From assembly GCA_946902875.1 (NCBI GenBank), contig OX336337.1, forward strand, positions 1,240,001-1,304,000: a stretch of DNA of 64,000 bases, read 5' to 3'. This DNA comes from Nematopogon swammerdamellus (taxonomy: Eukaryota > Arthropoda > Insecta > Lepidoptera > Adelidae). The position numbers and the translations under genes were made by a program. The notes beneath the pieces are model-generated. The model saw only the letters and a list, made by a program, of their open reading frames with translations. It ran no database searches and was not told where the DNA came from. Shown in pieces: positions 10,076 to 20,684 of the stretch (position 1 is its first letter; each line of letters begins with the position of its first letter).

Positions 10076-10564
10076 AGAAAATGTCATATTTTTTTTCGAT
10101 AAGGCATTGATTTTATAACCCTGTCGGGACAGATAGACCACTCCATATAAAAAATTTGGTAACGTTGTAAATCGTAAAACCAACAGAGGGCGTTAATAAT
10201 TTTTCTTGATGTTGTCGTAAAACAAACAGGTGGCGTTAATGTTTGTTAATACTTCTATACTAAGGGCGCTATCTAGTTGAAATACAACATGTATGTAGGT
10301 ACCTTTAATTGTCACTAGGCTGTAGAATTACTGCTACTAGACAAAAGATGGCGCTTTCATTTATATTTATAAAGAACATTATTTATGTAAATTCCAAAAT
10401 TTTTAATTATATTTGAATAATAAAATTATGACAATTTACAATAAAACTAAAACTTCTTATCAAATTAAATAAAATAAAAAAATGTTTTGAAAATAATTTG
10501 GTATACGGAACAAAATATTATTATGATTGTAATTTCCTGTTTGTGCGCTTTTAATAGATAGATC
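10076..10564. other. Unassigned AT-rich stretch
   Basis: No coding or RNA feature. There is a local imperfect repetition of short AAACCAACAGAGGGCGTTAAT-like and AAACAAACAGGTGGCGTTAAT-like phrases at about 10175 and 10215. Confidence 0.5.
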
Positions 10565-10616
10565 CACAGAGCACGGAATACCCCCGCGCGCGCGCGGGGG
10601 TATTCCGTGCTCTGTG
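10565..10616. mobile_element. 52-bp hAT-like palindromic mini-element
   Basis: A perfect 52-bp palindrome starts CACAGAGCACGGAATACC and turns on an alternating CG run. It is flanked by near-identical 8-mers (GATAGATC at 10557 and GATAGAAC at 10617), as expected for a hAT duplication with one later change. Its CACAGAGC terminus equals that of the hAT MITE at 25035. Confidence 0.7.
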
Positions 10617-10689
10617 GATAGAACGTATTTATTTAGTTGAACAGTTAAACAAATACTCGTCACTCTTCATTCTAATAATGTCAGCATTG

Positions 10690-11190
10690 TATGTAAAAAA
10701 AAATATGAAAACTGCCTTAAAAAATTTATGAAATTAAAAAAATCGAACCCTAGAGTTGAAGGCGGTGCTAAAGAAGGCTACACAAATCACAAAGGATATC
10801 ATCCGCGCATGTTTTCTTTCATGTATCATTTTTGCTTGCTTTAGCACCGCCTTCAACTACTCTAGGGTTCGATTTTTTTTAATTTCATACATTTTTGAAG
10901 GCCTTTTTTATATATTTTTTTAAATAGTTTTTTATTTCACAGTTTTTTTTTAAATTTTTTGCTATTAATGTACTCGGCGGAATCGCTCGACCTTCGGCCT
11001 CGCGATTCCGCCTCGCTTTCCAATCTGATCTCGACCAAATTAAAATGGAACCACCTCATGGTTATCCCCTTTCAAACAAAAAAAAAGAATTTTCAAAATC
11101 GGCCCACAATAATTGACGGAGTAATCGCGTAACAAACATCCAAAAAAAGAAAACATACCGTCGAATTGAGAATCTCCTAGGTCTAAAGTA
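10690..11190 (+). mobile_element. Palindrome-headed repeat, second copy
   Basis: Same family as 676-1091. The left arm (10695-10775) and right arm (10845-10915) pair, with GTTGAAGGCGGTGCTAAAG against CTTTAGCACCGCCTTCAAC and a loop of about 65 nt. TGTACTCGGCGG, a second small GC hairpin (10975-11015) and a tail with GTCGAATTGAGAATCTCC follow. It shows the loop sequence that the first copy has lost. Confidence 0.75.
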
Positions 11191-11794
11191 AATTGCTCGT
11201 GAAGACAAATTCAACGAGCCCAAACACGATGGGTTTATCATGTGTAGTTTAGGAGTTCCTATGGCCACCTTCCGTCTCCATCATCAGACCAGCTCGATGG
11301 TACTCGTACTCGTATAAATTAAGCGCATCTGGCCGGTCGGAAAAGATTTCAAATTTAGAATATTCATGAAACAAGGGTCCGAATATGAATGACAATATCG
11401 ATTCATGTATTTCAATACAATGACAGAGAAAATTTCAAAATATTAGGTACGTATTTAATACTTTTTAGTTCTAGTTTATTTTTTTTTTAAGTCGGTTTTA
11501 TATTTTTAAAACAGTTTTTATTTCATTCTTTTTAGTAATATTTAATAAAAAACCATAATCGAAATCGAATAATCGAAATCCGTTTGAAGTGGTACAGAAT
11601 TATTCGCCATGTGTCAAACTGCAAATTGCTGAAAAAGTCCACATCACAAAAGTTTTGCTGAAGGTAACCACACACCAATAGTATTTTGTTGATTTTTCAT
11701 AAACCGCTGAATCAATTTCGATAAAATTTCAATGGGAGCACCTCTGAAGTATGACCTACCAAACAAAAAAAGAATTTTCAAAATCAGCCCACAA
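11191..11794. other. Unassigned repeat-like AT-rich stretch
   Basis: It contains phrases shared with the palindrome-headed family (AAATCGGCCCACAAT-like at 11098 and 11782), suggesting a decayed further copy. No gene was seen. Confidence 0.45.
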
Positions 11795-12158
11795 TTAACA
11801 CGTTGAACGCCATACGACCCACCGGTGGGCCTAGCGTACTTTTCCGTTCGGGCCAAGCCAAACTCATTATATCCGTAATTTTCATCAACTTGAGATTTTC
11901 ATCACAAAGTTTATAAAATGCGGTAATTTGTAAGGAAAATAAAAATTTGCGACATTTACCGTCTAATTTTCGAGATATAGCAAAAGGCTCACGGGTGGAT
12001 CGTGTGGCCTCCTATGAAGGATTTGTATTTTTCTGTTGGCTGGGGCCGCGGGGTCACGCCGCGGCCCACCCGTTGCGCGCTCGCCGCGGACGCAGCGATC
12101 AATCCCGGTCCGGCTGCGTCGACAATTGAGGATGTTTTACGCTTTTCTCGCCAAAAAT

Positions 12159-12268
12159 GGATTATTTTGAAGATTTCGAGTTAACACAAGAAGCGCTAAC
12201 GCAGTTAGAAAACATCGAGATAGATCTTCTGAACCGTAGTTTCGGAATAGATTCTATGAAGACGTAGT
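12159..12268 (+). pseudogene. piggyBac-like transposase N-terminal remnant
   Basis: The frame MDYFEDFELTQEALTQLENI, then DLLNRSFGIDS, ends at a TAG. Position and acidic composition fit the N-terminus of a piggyBac-like transposase; identity is inferred from the C-terminal remnant downstream. The catalytic DDD region is absent. Confidence 0.5.
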
Positions 12269-12302
12269 TCAACCAACGAAAAGAAGATGCTGTCGAATTC
12301 TT

Positions 12303-12554
12303 TTGTCGGAGAGTGAGGATAGCGACGATGAAATGCGTATAGAAAGACGGAAGAGAATGAAACACACTCTGGAAAGGAAAGAGGGATTGGCCAGAAAAGT
12401 GAGAAGAACATGTCACCAATGTTATGCAAAGAACGTACCAATAATGGGTAGCAAACAGGCTAAAACCAAGTCGAAAAAAGTATCCACTTATTGCCAAAGC
12501 AGCCCAACTAAACCATTCCTTTGTTTGCCTTGTTTTAACAAGACTCACGGATAA
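12303..12554 (+). pseudogene. piggyBac-like transposase C-terminal Cys-rich domain
   Basis: The frame begins with an acidic stretch (SESEDSDDE) and a basic linker (RKRMKHTLERKEGLARKVRR). It ends in a cross-brace zinc-finger-like pattern: CHQC, YCQSSPTKPFLCLPCF and a terminal His. That is the C-terminal domain of piggyBac-family transposases, which binds the terminal repeats. It terminates naturally at TAA 12552. Confidence 0.8.
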
Positions 12555-13121
12555 TTCTTTATTGTTTATGGTTAAGAGCCAAAGGGTTAAGATGATTGAT
12601 TATTTTAAATAATGAAGTGTCATAACATAATGTTGTGATTGTTCAATTTCATAAATATTTTCTTTTGTTCAATTTCATAAATTATTTTCGTAATAAATAA
12701 TGTCTTCTTATTTGGTAATGAAGAAAATGTTATGTTCATTTTTATTTTGACGAATATTTTCTTATTATTTTCTGGTTTTATTAATTCTATTAATAAAAAT
12801 ATAATTTTCTACCTTATCGTTAAGAGCAGCCCTAGCATCGTTACAATTAACTTAATAAAAAACTACAAGTTTCTATTGGATTTGAAAACCACGCCGTCCG
12901 CTTCGACTACAAGGCCATGCGGCTCACTTCCATATTGGCTTTGTAGCTGCGCTCTGTGGCTTGTAGGAAGCGTTTACGTAGGACCTCTCACGCGGCTCAC
13001 CGGTGACCCCCATGACCTGAATGGTTCAGTAAGGAAAGGCTCACCGGTGAGCGGTGAGCCCCGTGGCCCAAACGGAAATACTGGATTTTTCATGTGGCGT
13101 TGAACGTGTAAGATTGTAATT

Positions 13122-13365
13122 TCCTGTTTGCGGTTTTACTCCGGTCCAAAGAGTTTACAAACTCTTTGGTTGTACCTAGCTCCGCTTATTTGTTGTTATA
13201 TCCGCCATAGTAACACATATTCTGTGAAAATTTCAACGGGCTACCTATTACGGTTCAAGAGATACAGCCCTCGGACAGACAGACGGACGGACGGACGGAC
13301 AGACAGACTTCGGAGGCTTAGTAATAGGCTTCCGTACAGGGATACTGAAACCTAAAAATAAGGGG
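13122..13365 (+). repeat. Dispersed repeat with GACG/GACA microsatellite
   Basis: It includes GGTTCAAGAGATACAGCCC, a run of GACA/GACG tetramers at 13276-13310 and the end GGGATACTGAAACCTAAAAA. A reversed copy lies at 52245-52440. The shape suits the 3' end of a LINE or SINE family, but no coding part is present. Confidence 0.7.
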
Positions 13366-13554
13366 TGAAATAGGGGTGAAAGTTTTTGTATGGGGAATCC
13401 ATGATTTCTCAAGGTAAGGATATGAAAATTTAATATCTAGGCTTTTGGCACAGATTACTCAATAGATACTGCTTTTGGTAAGAAATAATGAAAAATGGTC
13501 AGGAAGAGGAAGTGGGAGAGAAAAGAGGGGGGAGTGGGTGGGAGGTACGTTTGT

Positions 13555-13852
13555 TAGCCTCGGTAGCTCAGTGGTGCAGGCAACACTGGGCGCGGTCAAC
13601 ACTTGGATGGGTGACCGCTCGACCATTGTAGGCTGACCGTGGTTCGGATTCCACGTAAAACTGTAGCACCCTTCCCTTCTTACCTTACTAGGGTTGGTAC
13701 CACCGCACTGAATAAAACGTATTTCGAAACGGCTATGTAAATAGTTATTTTTTTCGTTTTTTTCCGTCCAGTTCAGTATAGCCGGCACGACATGTCCGAC
13801 ATCACGGATGTTGTAGGTGATGTATCCAACCATGTCAGTTTCCATAAAAAAA
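13555..13852 (+). mobile_element. 5S rRNA/tRNA chimeric-headed SINE
   Basis: The head has a tRNA A-box-like TAGCTCAGTGGT, then a 5S-like internal control region (CTTGGATGGGTGACCGC), then a tRNA B-box-like GTGGTTCGGATTCC. The body has CTTCCCTTCTTACC, GGTTGGTACCACCGCACTGAAT and GTCCAGTTCAGTATAGCCGG. The tail ends GATGTTGTAGGTGATGTA and an A-rich run. Some body parts are deleted. Other headed copies are at 21285 and 28000. Confidence 0.8.
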
Positions 13853-14250
13853 AGAAGAAGAGGAGGAGAGGTATGGAGGGAGGAAGGGTTAGTGAATGAG
13901 GGTAGGTGTGGGGGAGGGAGGTAGTAGAGGGAACGAGGAGGAATGGATATGGAGGGAGTGAGAGGTTGGAAGGGAGAAGGGGCGGGGTAAGAGGGGGTTG
14001 CGGACAGGATGAGGGGTAGTAGGGGAGGAATGGAATGCGAGCGGTGAATGCGAGGGTGATGGGAAGGAGGGGCGGCATGAGGGGAGGAAGGGAAGTAGGG
14101 AGAGAGGGAGGGAATGGGCGAAAGGGAAGGTGGCAAAGAGGGGTCCGTGAAGGGTGAGGGGAAGGAGGGGAGGAAGGCGGGATCGAGGAGAGAAGACAGG
14201 GAGAGAGGTGAGTGAGAGATGGGCGAGGAAGGAAGGGAGAAAAAGATAGA
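13853..14250. repeat. 400-bp polypurine (GGGA/GGAG) tract
   Basis: The + strand is almost pure A/G with many GGGAGG and GAGGGAG words and no clean repeat period. The long minus-strand open frames over it are compositional. It directly follows the A-rich tail of the SINE at 13555-13852, suggesting expansion of that tail. Confidence 0.85.
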
Positions 14251-14386
14251 GAATATAAGAGAAGCGATGGTTTATTATCAATTTTGCATTTAAATCAGAT
14301 TTACTATTTTTTTATTTTATTCGTCGTCGTCGGTAAAATCTACAATTTTATATAAAATATCATTGACTTATATATTCTGTAAAGTA

Positions 14387-14473
14387 TAACACAAATACAT
14401 TAAACCCACCCTCTTTTAATCTCTTTGGTATAACACAAAGACATTAAACCCACCCTTTTTAATCTCTTTGGTA
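14387..14473. repeat. Two-unit 44-bp tandem repeat
   Basis: Two adjacent copies of TATAACACAAAKACATTAAA followed by CCCACCCT and TTTAATCTCTTTGG, differing by one substitution and a 1-nt deletion. Confidence 0.85.
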
Positions 14474-14504
14474 TAACCGTAGACAGAAAAAATAGTTCTG
14501 GACT

Positions 14505-14770
14505 CCGCACTTCATACTTCAATTATTACTAAAACGAGACACCGTGGTTAAGGTAGTGTGCGTATCGCGTAATACAGGACCGACCATCTCAAGAGATCGC
14601 AGTGATATTGTGTCATCCTTTTTCCACGCGCAGTAATCCCGTATCGCTTGCCTGCACGCTCCACGCAAACATTTACGTGTTCCAAAACAAGCGAATGTCG
14701 CACGTAGTCGATCGATAAATTGCCGCTTGCTTCAACGGCTCAAAACTATGGAGGTGGCTTTTTACTTCTT
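14505..14770. repeat. 265-bp duplicated repeat, copy 1
   Basis: It shares TACTAAAACGAGACACCG, CACGCTCCACGCAAACATTT and AAACTATGGAGGTGGCTTTT with 17015-17275 in the same orientation, with roughly 10 percent differences. No coding sign. It may be part of a larger element together with the pair at 16475 and 17985. Confidence 0.8.
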
Positions 14771-14816
14771 ATTATTAAATTATTTATTAAAAACATTTAT
14801 TGCAATTTTTTTCGTT

Positions 14817-15075
14817 TATTTTTTTTTTATGGAAACTGACACGGTTGGCTACATCACCTACAACGTCCGTGAGGTCAGCCCATAACACCGGGTGAACTAG
14901 GTGCCATGTCAGTGCTTTCCCCTTCGATCGTGCCGGCTACACTGAACTGGTCGGAAAACACAAACTATTTACATAGCCGTTTCAACCGACGTTTCATTCA
15001 GTGCGGTGGTACCAACCCGGGCGGGTTAGACCCTACCACCAAGTAAGATTAGGAGGGAAGGGACCTACAGTTTTA
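14817..15075 (-). mobile_element. 5S-type SINE tail and body, headless
   Basis: The minus-strand copy ends at GTAAAACTGTAGGTCCC (15075). It has the shared central block and the TAGCCAACCGTGTCAGTTTC tail with poly-A (T-run at 14817). The 5S/tRNA head is missing. Confidence 0.8.
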
Positions 15076-16055
15076 CGATTTACATTTATTTGTGAAAGAA
15101 AACCTATGGATGATGAGTGAATTATTTTATAAAAATTTCAAACGCATTTGTCAATTTATGTCGACTTTAGACGTGTCTTATATCACTTGCAACTAAAATC
15201 ACCTAAAATTTGACAGACGTGCTTAAATTAAGATTATTAAATCATTCGTTCATCTCCTGTCTTTCTTTCTCAAAATGACAATAATGACAGGAATATCAAA
15301 ATTTTAGCTTTAATAGTGTGAAGTGTCTACTAGAAATAAAGCCAATATGTTACTAACATTAAAAACACAGACCAAGTTGACCAACCCACAAACCGAGGGT
15401 TCCGCACAAATACGACGGGGGCGTGGCTTTGAAGTGGGGAAGTTTGCTAGCAAATTGCTAGTAAGCTTATTGTGTAGACTGAAGTTAAAAAATAAATTTT
15501 AGTGAAATAATGTTTTGCCGGACGCGTAGTTTATTTAGTTTACTTAAAAGAAGAAACAGGTTTCCATACAACTTTTAATTTTTAATCTTTCATGCAAAAT
15601 TAAAACTTTACTTTTTTTAACTACAAAAACATTGATTTTGAATAGACATGTATGCACAAACGACACGGGCTGCCTCGACATGGTCCCTATTAGGTTACGG
15701 TTAATTTATAGAAGATGCGGAGCGTAGTGACGCATCTTCTATAAATTAACCTTGATAATTTTTTTTGAACCACCAAACTGGTTATAAAAAGAAAAACATT
15801 TCTCACCTCCACTCATCACCTTTTTGATACATAAATATATTACAAACAAACTTAATTTTGCAGTCAACCTAAATAATAATTTCTCACTAACTATTTAAAC
15901 GAGACCAGTTTTAATATTTTCGTATTCCTCCCTTTGATGTTAACTTTTTTGAACCACTTGTCATATACGTTTCATAAAGCAAATAAATATGTTATTCAAA
16001 ATCTGTAAGAATCAAACAAGAACCAACCAAGAAAGAAACACGTAAATTTCTTGTG
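15076..16055. other. Gene-free AT-rich stretch with one perfect hairpin
   Basis: Arms 15699-15719 and 15731-15751 pair perfectly over 21 bp (GGTTAATTTATAGAAGATGC) around an 11-nt loop. Otherwise I see no gene or recognised repeat. Confidence 0.6.
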
Positions 16056-16059
16056 CACC

Positions 16060-16452
16060 TAAGTCCTTTTGCACAAATCGCAGATCAGGTCATGCTTGGA
16101 GTACTGCTTGCACCTGTGGGATGGCTCTGCCAAATATCAGCTTTTAAAAGGGAAATTGTTTGAAAAGAGGAATTTGTTAAAAAGGATTGCATTCCCACAC
16201 GCTGGACTTACCGTGGATGCGTACCAACCTCTTCTGCAGATTTTTCCTCTATAGAACCGGTAAACTCTGGGACGCTCTCCTGTCTATATATTTCCTCCCA
16301 AGTACAGTCTCGGGTCCTTCAAGAGGGGCATGAACAGGCACCTGTCGGGCCGGCATGGCATTCGCAACCCCCGCATACGACCAAATGTCCATGGGCGTCC
16401 TTTGACATCTCATGGGTGCCTCGGCGCCACAGGTCGCGCTTTCAATAAAAAA
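16060..16452 (+). pseudogene. LINE 3' fragment with internal deletion (family of the 60-kb LINE)
   Basis: The segment KSQIRSCLEYCLHLWDGS (16069-16140) matches the LINE at 62482. It then jumps to the C-terminal HAGLT block and the 3' UTR (TGGCATTCGCAACCCCCGC, ATGTCCATGGGCGTC) and ends in a poly-A run at 16447. A large internal part is missing. Confidence 0.8.
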
Positions 16453-16474
16453 AAACACAAAGAAAACACAAGCA

Positions 16475-16925
16475 AAAATCTGTAAATAAAAATCATGTAA
16501 GGGTTCTGGTATTTTGTTGATTTTATTGTAGCTTTTAAAATTGCCATCTAATATAGTAAAATATATATAATAAAAAAGAATTCTTTTGGGAATCCAGTGT
16601 TACCGTTTTCAAAGGTGGTGACGTAAAAAAATTTAATTTTAAAGAAGCCATCTCCACTTAATCCAAACACATTAAATGTATGAAGTGAAAATTTTTACTT
16701 TTTCTTATAAAACATTGTATTTGAAGGGATTTTCACTCTTGAAATATAATGCCAGATGCTCTCGTATACTACGCAGAGGCCTGAAGCCGGCATTTGTGTA
16801 ATATTGAAGACGCTGAAGCAAGTGCTCTCGCGCTGGCGGTCGATGGCAGAATGAGCGGGCGATGCACGTAATATTTGAATTGCACGTATTTTTGGTGGGG
16901 CACGAATCGCCCTGACATGCGGAAT
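16475..16925. repeat. Local duplicated repeat, copy 1
   Basis: TTCTGGTATTTTGTTGAT, GGGAATCCA, GTTTTCAAAGGTGGTGA and TTTGAATTGCACG occur in the same order at 17985-18275. This copy has about 180 bp more in the middle (16680-16860). Confidence 0.75.
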
Positions 16926-17014
16926 CTTAATATTTTTTATGATCGAAGGGTATAACACCACCAGCAGCATCATAGATGGAAAAAATCTGGACTCAACTTT
17001 TTTTAATTCGGTGC

Positions 17015-17275
17015 CTGGACTCCGTACTTCATACTTCAACTATTACTAAAACGAGACACCGCGATTATGGTAGTGTGCGTATCGCGTGAATACAGAACCG
17101 ACCGTCTCAAGAGATCGCAGCGATATTGTGTCATCCTTTTTCCACGCGCAGTAACCCGTATCGCTTGCCTGCACGCTCCACGCAAACATTTGCGTGTTCC
17201 AAAACAAGCGAACGTCGCGCGTCGATCGATAAATTGCCGCAACGGTTAAAAACTATGGAGGTGGCTTTTTACTTT
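17015..17275. repeat. 265-bp duplicated repeat, copy 2
   Basis: Second copy of the 14505-14770 repeat in the same orientation. The open frames on both strands here are shared by chance with copy 1 and have no protein-like features. Confidence 0.8.
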
Positions 17276-17342
17276 CGAGCGACTGTAAGGAGAAAGGAAG
17301 TATTGTGATCGTCCAAAATTTCGAAGTTGAGAATTCGACTGA

Positions 17343-17455
17343 TTTTTTTTTTTATTGAAACTGACACGGTTGGCTACATCACCTACAACATCCATGATGT
17401 CAGCCCATAACACCGGGTGAACTTGGTGGCACGTCAGTGCTTCCCTTAAAAAATA
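17343..17455 (-). mobile_element. 5S-type SINE tail fragment
   Basis: Minus-strand tail with GATGTAGCCAACCGTGTCAG and GGTGTTATGGGCTGACATCA next to a T-run at 17343. Truncated within the body. Confidence 0.75.
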
Positions 17456-17847
17456 AATCCTATCGAGGCCTATCATTTCCTGCAGCGGATGAGTAGTCGT
17501 GGATCAGTAGTTTCCGAGATATGCCTTCTTTCCTTTTTCCTTTTTTATTCTGAAACGGCTGAACCGATTTTGAAAAAAAACAACTATTTCAAAAATAGCA
17601 TTTTTTTTCTACGAAAAGAAACAAATTGCAAGTCGATCTGACCAGTAGTTCAGGAGTTATAAGCATTTATTGATTTTCGAAGCCTTTTTTCTAAGTGCCA
17701 TAAATAGAAGGGCTTGATATGCGACTCTCGGGTATGTCGTCCTAGCAAGTCGGAAGAACTACCTTTAGGACGATATGCCTCACCTTCCTATAACTGTTAT
17801 AGTTTTTGAGATCTAAGTCGCCAAAAGTACATAATTTTCGTGATTTG

Positions 17848-17918
17848 GTTTCATAAGGAACACTAAGCGGGGCCTATGGCAGTGCCTCAAGTGATAGTGC
17901 CCCTTATGAAACCAAATA
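17848..17918. mobile_element. Small inverted-repeat element
   Basis: TTTGGTTTCATAAGG at the left pairs with CCTTATGAAACCAAA at the right, around AGCGGGGCCTATGGCAGTG. A second partial copy is at 20609-20668 with the same core and right end. Probably a MITE or its remnant. Confidence 0.55.
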
Positions 17919-17984
17919 ATTTTCGTGACGCAACTTTTTGTAAAATACATTCGGCAGCAGGCTAAAGACGTTTCATCAAATTCA

Positions 17985-18275
17985 CGTCAAAAACAAAGAA
18001 AACACAAAAAGAAATCTATAAATAAAAATAATGTTTAGGGGTTCTGGTATTTTGTTGAATTTATTCTAGCTTTTCAAATTTCCATCTAATATATTAAAAC
18101 AATAAAAATATATTATTATAAAATAATTCTTTTGGGAATCCACCGTGTTTGTTTCCGTTTTCAAAGGTGGTGAGGTAAAAAAATATAATTTTAAAGAAGG
18201 TATCTCCACTTTATCCTAACCGCACGCGCGTATTTGAATTGCACGCAGGTTTGGTTGGTGGGTATTTGGCAACTA
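17985..18275. repeat. Local duplicated repeat, copy 2
   Basis: Counterpart of 16475-16925 without the middle 180 bp. Confidence 0.75.
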
Positions 18276-18684
18276 TTCAATATAATAAGAAATAGGCATG
18301 CCATCTATAGACAAATAGGACAACTTAACTTTGGTCTGACATCTATGATGCAGAAGCGGCGAAATTATACATTTTATCCGCCAAGCTCACTGACTGACAA
18401 AACATGAAAATATTTATTGGAAAAATTATGAAAACCTTAAAATACACTATTTTGAAATTTCTACTTAATATAAAATAATCTTTAAATTTAACTATGCTGT
18501 TCCCACTTAGCATCGTTCTATAATTAGCAGATTTAAAAATATAATAATTATTTAATTCAAATTCGATACTCCTGGCGCCATCTTAGGACATAATTGAAGA
18601 CTAATTTCATGTTACCTTTAAAACATCGCTGACGGTACATCTGACTCCCCCTATAAAATCAATGGATAAGGTCATAGTCCCAGG

Positions 18685-19638
18685 CAGTGGCGGCTGGTGA
18701 CTTCAGTGACCGGTAGTGCGCTAAGTACCGACCTACTTAAATACCAAATTCCCCAACACATTATTGTCATGTTATTTTAAGATCAGGACTTCCGAATTTT
18801 TTAAACGCCTGCGTTTTATTATGTACGTACCTTGAATATTGTCAAGACACTCAATGAGTTGCAAAAAACAAGAAAAAAAATCCAAACAAGTTTTTTAACT
18901 TATTTTTAGTACCTTTATGAATACACCCCATAGACCACAACACTACTGCAGCTTTCAAAAAGAAAACAGTCCAAAAATACTTAAAAAAATATATATAAAA
19001 ATAAAATCATTTGAAAAGTAGGAATTGAACCCGGGATCACCTGATTGTAAAGCCTTACCTTTAACCAACGCTTAGGCAAATATCGGCACCACTCAATTCA
19101 CAGTATCACGTGACAGAAAGCACAAAACGTAACCATATCCCATTTTAAATATTCGCGCGCTAACGGGTATGTGACATCACATGACAGCGCGCTGACTCTA
19201 GGTAGACGGCAAAGAGTTTGTAAGACGGACTCGTGCAAAACGAATCGCTCGCGACGCGACGTGTCGCACGCGCGGGTATTCACGATATAGCGTCCTTGTT
19301 TGGCGCTCGTGCTCCGCACGCAGAACTCCTTTCGGCCCGTACTGTTTCTATGAAGTATCTTCTGTCTCACGCGCCAGCGGTGTTTTGCCGATCCCCATAC
19401 ATTCAGTATGGGAGACCCGCGTGCGATGTATATTCCGCACGGCGCGCGCGTTTACTCGCAAAAACGTGCCTTGTGATCTATAAAATAAGGTCGAATTCAC
19501 ATTCGTATTTATTTGGAGTACGATCTTTATGGTTTTAATGTAGTATGTTGTAAGGTATTATTTATTTTGAGTGAAGTGAAGACTTCTCGTGGTATGGTAG
19601 TGCGGCGCACGAGCGCACTTTAGGACCAGCCGCCAGTG
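18685..19638. mobile_element. Non-autonomous hAT element with tRNA-like insert
   Basis: The ends CAGTGGCGGCTGGT and ACCAGCCGCCAGTG are inverted with one mismatch. They are flanked by a perfect 8-bp duplication GTCCCAGG (18677-18684 and 19639-19646). No transposase. On the minus strand at 19020-19090 there is a tRNA-like segment with a B box (GGGTTCAATTCC). The 19150-19330 part is GC-rich and resembles captured promoter-type DNA. Confidence 0.88.
19020..19092 (-). other. tRNA-like segment inside a hAT element
   Basis: The minus strand reads a possible D-arm region (GTTGGTTAAAGGTAAGG), an anticodon-like loop and a B box GGGTTCAATTCC. The acceptor stem does not close well, so it is a tRNA-like relic and not a tRNA gene. 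Confidence 0.45.
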
Positions 19639-19646
19639 GTCCCAGG

Positions 19647-20075
19647 TGTTCATTTAATACTCTTTTTACCGTGGTTCTGCTTAACTGCATCTACAGAGCT
19701 AAAATTTTTTCCTTGCGCACAGCATTTCGTTGGATTCGCGCCCTCACTGCCTTGATGATAGCCGATGTCCTAACCGTACGAGACCGGCTGCTCCTCTTGG
19801 GATGTTCGAAGATCGAATCTTCACCGAATCGTTTGATTGTACGTTAAAAAAACCTCAGCGTTATTTTTAATTTTTTTTAGCATTTTAAAAATCTCAGTTG
19901 GCTCGTAAGCGCAGCGGTGCAACGCAATAACTGCGATTGTGTCTTCCTTTTGCGTCCACTCCATGTTTTAAAATGGAGTAATATAATTTTATTTTTTTAT
20001 TTTTAAAGACGCAAAACGATCCTCATTCAAAATCAATAAAAACATTTCTGGCCAGTATTCGAAAGTTGAAAATAA
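19647..20075. other. Unassigned stretch
   Basis: No gene was recognised. A short segment around 19900-19970 (GGCTCGTAAGCGCAGCGGTGC) resembles a SINE head, but the body is unclear. Confidence 0.4.
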
Positions 20076-20105
20076 TAAGGTTGTGACAGAACTTATGATC
20101 CGACT

Positions 20106-20217
20106 GCGTATGTAAATTTTTCCATCAGAAAAAACTCATTGGTACACGCCGACCGGATTCAAACCTAGGATCTCGCAAGAGAAACTAATGCCCAGACCAC
20201 TCGCCCATCCACCACTT
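20106..20217 (-). mobile_element. tRNA-headed SINE, head only
   Basis: The minus strand shows the degraded A and B boxes and the linker TTTTTTCTGATGG. The body is absent. It is preceded at 20076-20098 by a solo mariner terminus (GTGACAGAACTTATGATCC). Confidence 0.7.
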
Positions 20218-20231
20218 AATAATGCGCATAC

Positions 20232-20460
20232 CTATCTTTCATGTTTTACTAGGTGGTAGGGATTAACCCAGGTTGGTAGGACAGCACTGAATAAAAGTTG
20301 GTGGAAACTGCTATGTAAATAGTACATATTTTCAGTCCAGTTCAGTGTAGCCGGCTCGATCAAATGGAAGCACTGACATGGCACCTAGTTCACCAAGGTG
20401 TTATGGGCCGACATCACGGATATTATAGGTGATAAGTATTAGTTTCCATAAAAACCTTTT
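20232..20460 (+). mobile_element. 5S-type SINE body and tail, headless
   Basis: It shows CTAGGTGGTAGG, GGTTGGTA, GCTATGTAAATAGT, GTCCAGTTCAGTGTAGCCGG and GTGTTATGGGC in order, with the tail partly decayed. Confidence 0.75.
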
Positions 20461-20684
20461 TTTGTAATAATTGTTTTTTTTTTTATGAAATTAACCATTG
20501 TTCCTTTTGAGCTGATCCAAATATTATAAATTTCATGACTGTACTTTTAGATCCACTGCCCCAAATGAAAATAGGAAGCGGCGATCGGGTCGTTGCCTAA
20601 AGTTAAACTAAAAGCGGGGCCTATGGCAGTGCCTCAAGTGACAGTGCCCCTCCCTTATGAAACCTAATCAAATTCCTCAAATTA

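Larger units (their letters stand above)
11799..13108 (+). mobile_element. Internally deleted piggyBac-like element
   Basis: The left end follows TTAA (11795-11798) and reads CACGTTGAACGCCATACG. The right end reads GGCGTTGAACGTG up to 13108, the inverted counterpart, followed by TAAG, which looks like a mutated TTAA. Inside are a short N-terminal transposase segment and the Cys-rich C-terminal domain, with the catalytic core missing. Size is 1310 bp, about half of a full element. Confidence 0.75.

Noticed and set aside
12002..12184. A DAAINPGP string resembling a 2A ribosome-skipping peptide
   Set aside because: The usual D-x-E-x-NPGP has Glu at the third position and a hydrophobic leader. 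Here it is Ala, the frame is only 60 codons, and it ends near the piggyBac remnant. Most likely chance in GC-rich sequence.
13459..14281. Long minus-strand open frames rich in Pro, Ser and Leu
   Set aside because: They lie over the polypurine tract, which lacks T on one strand and so lacks stops. Purely compositional.
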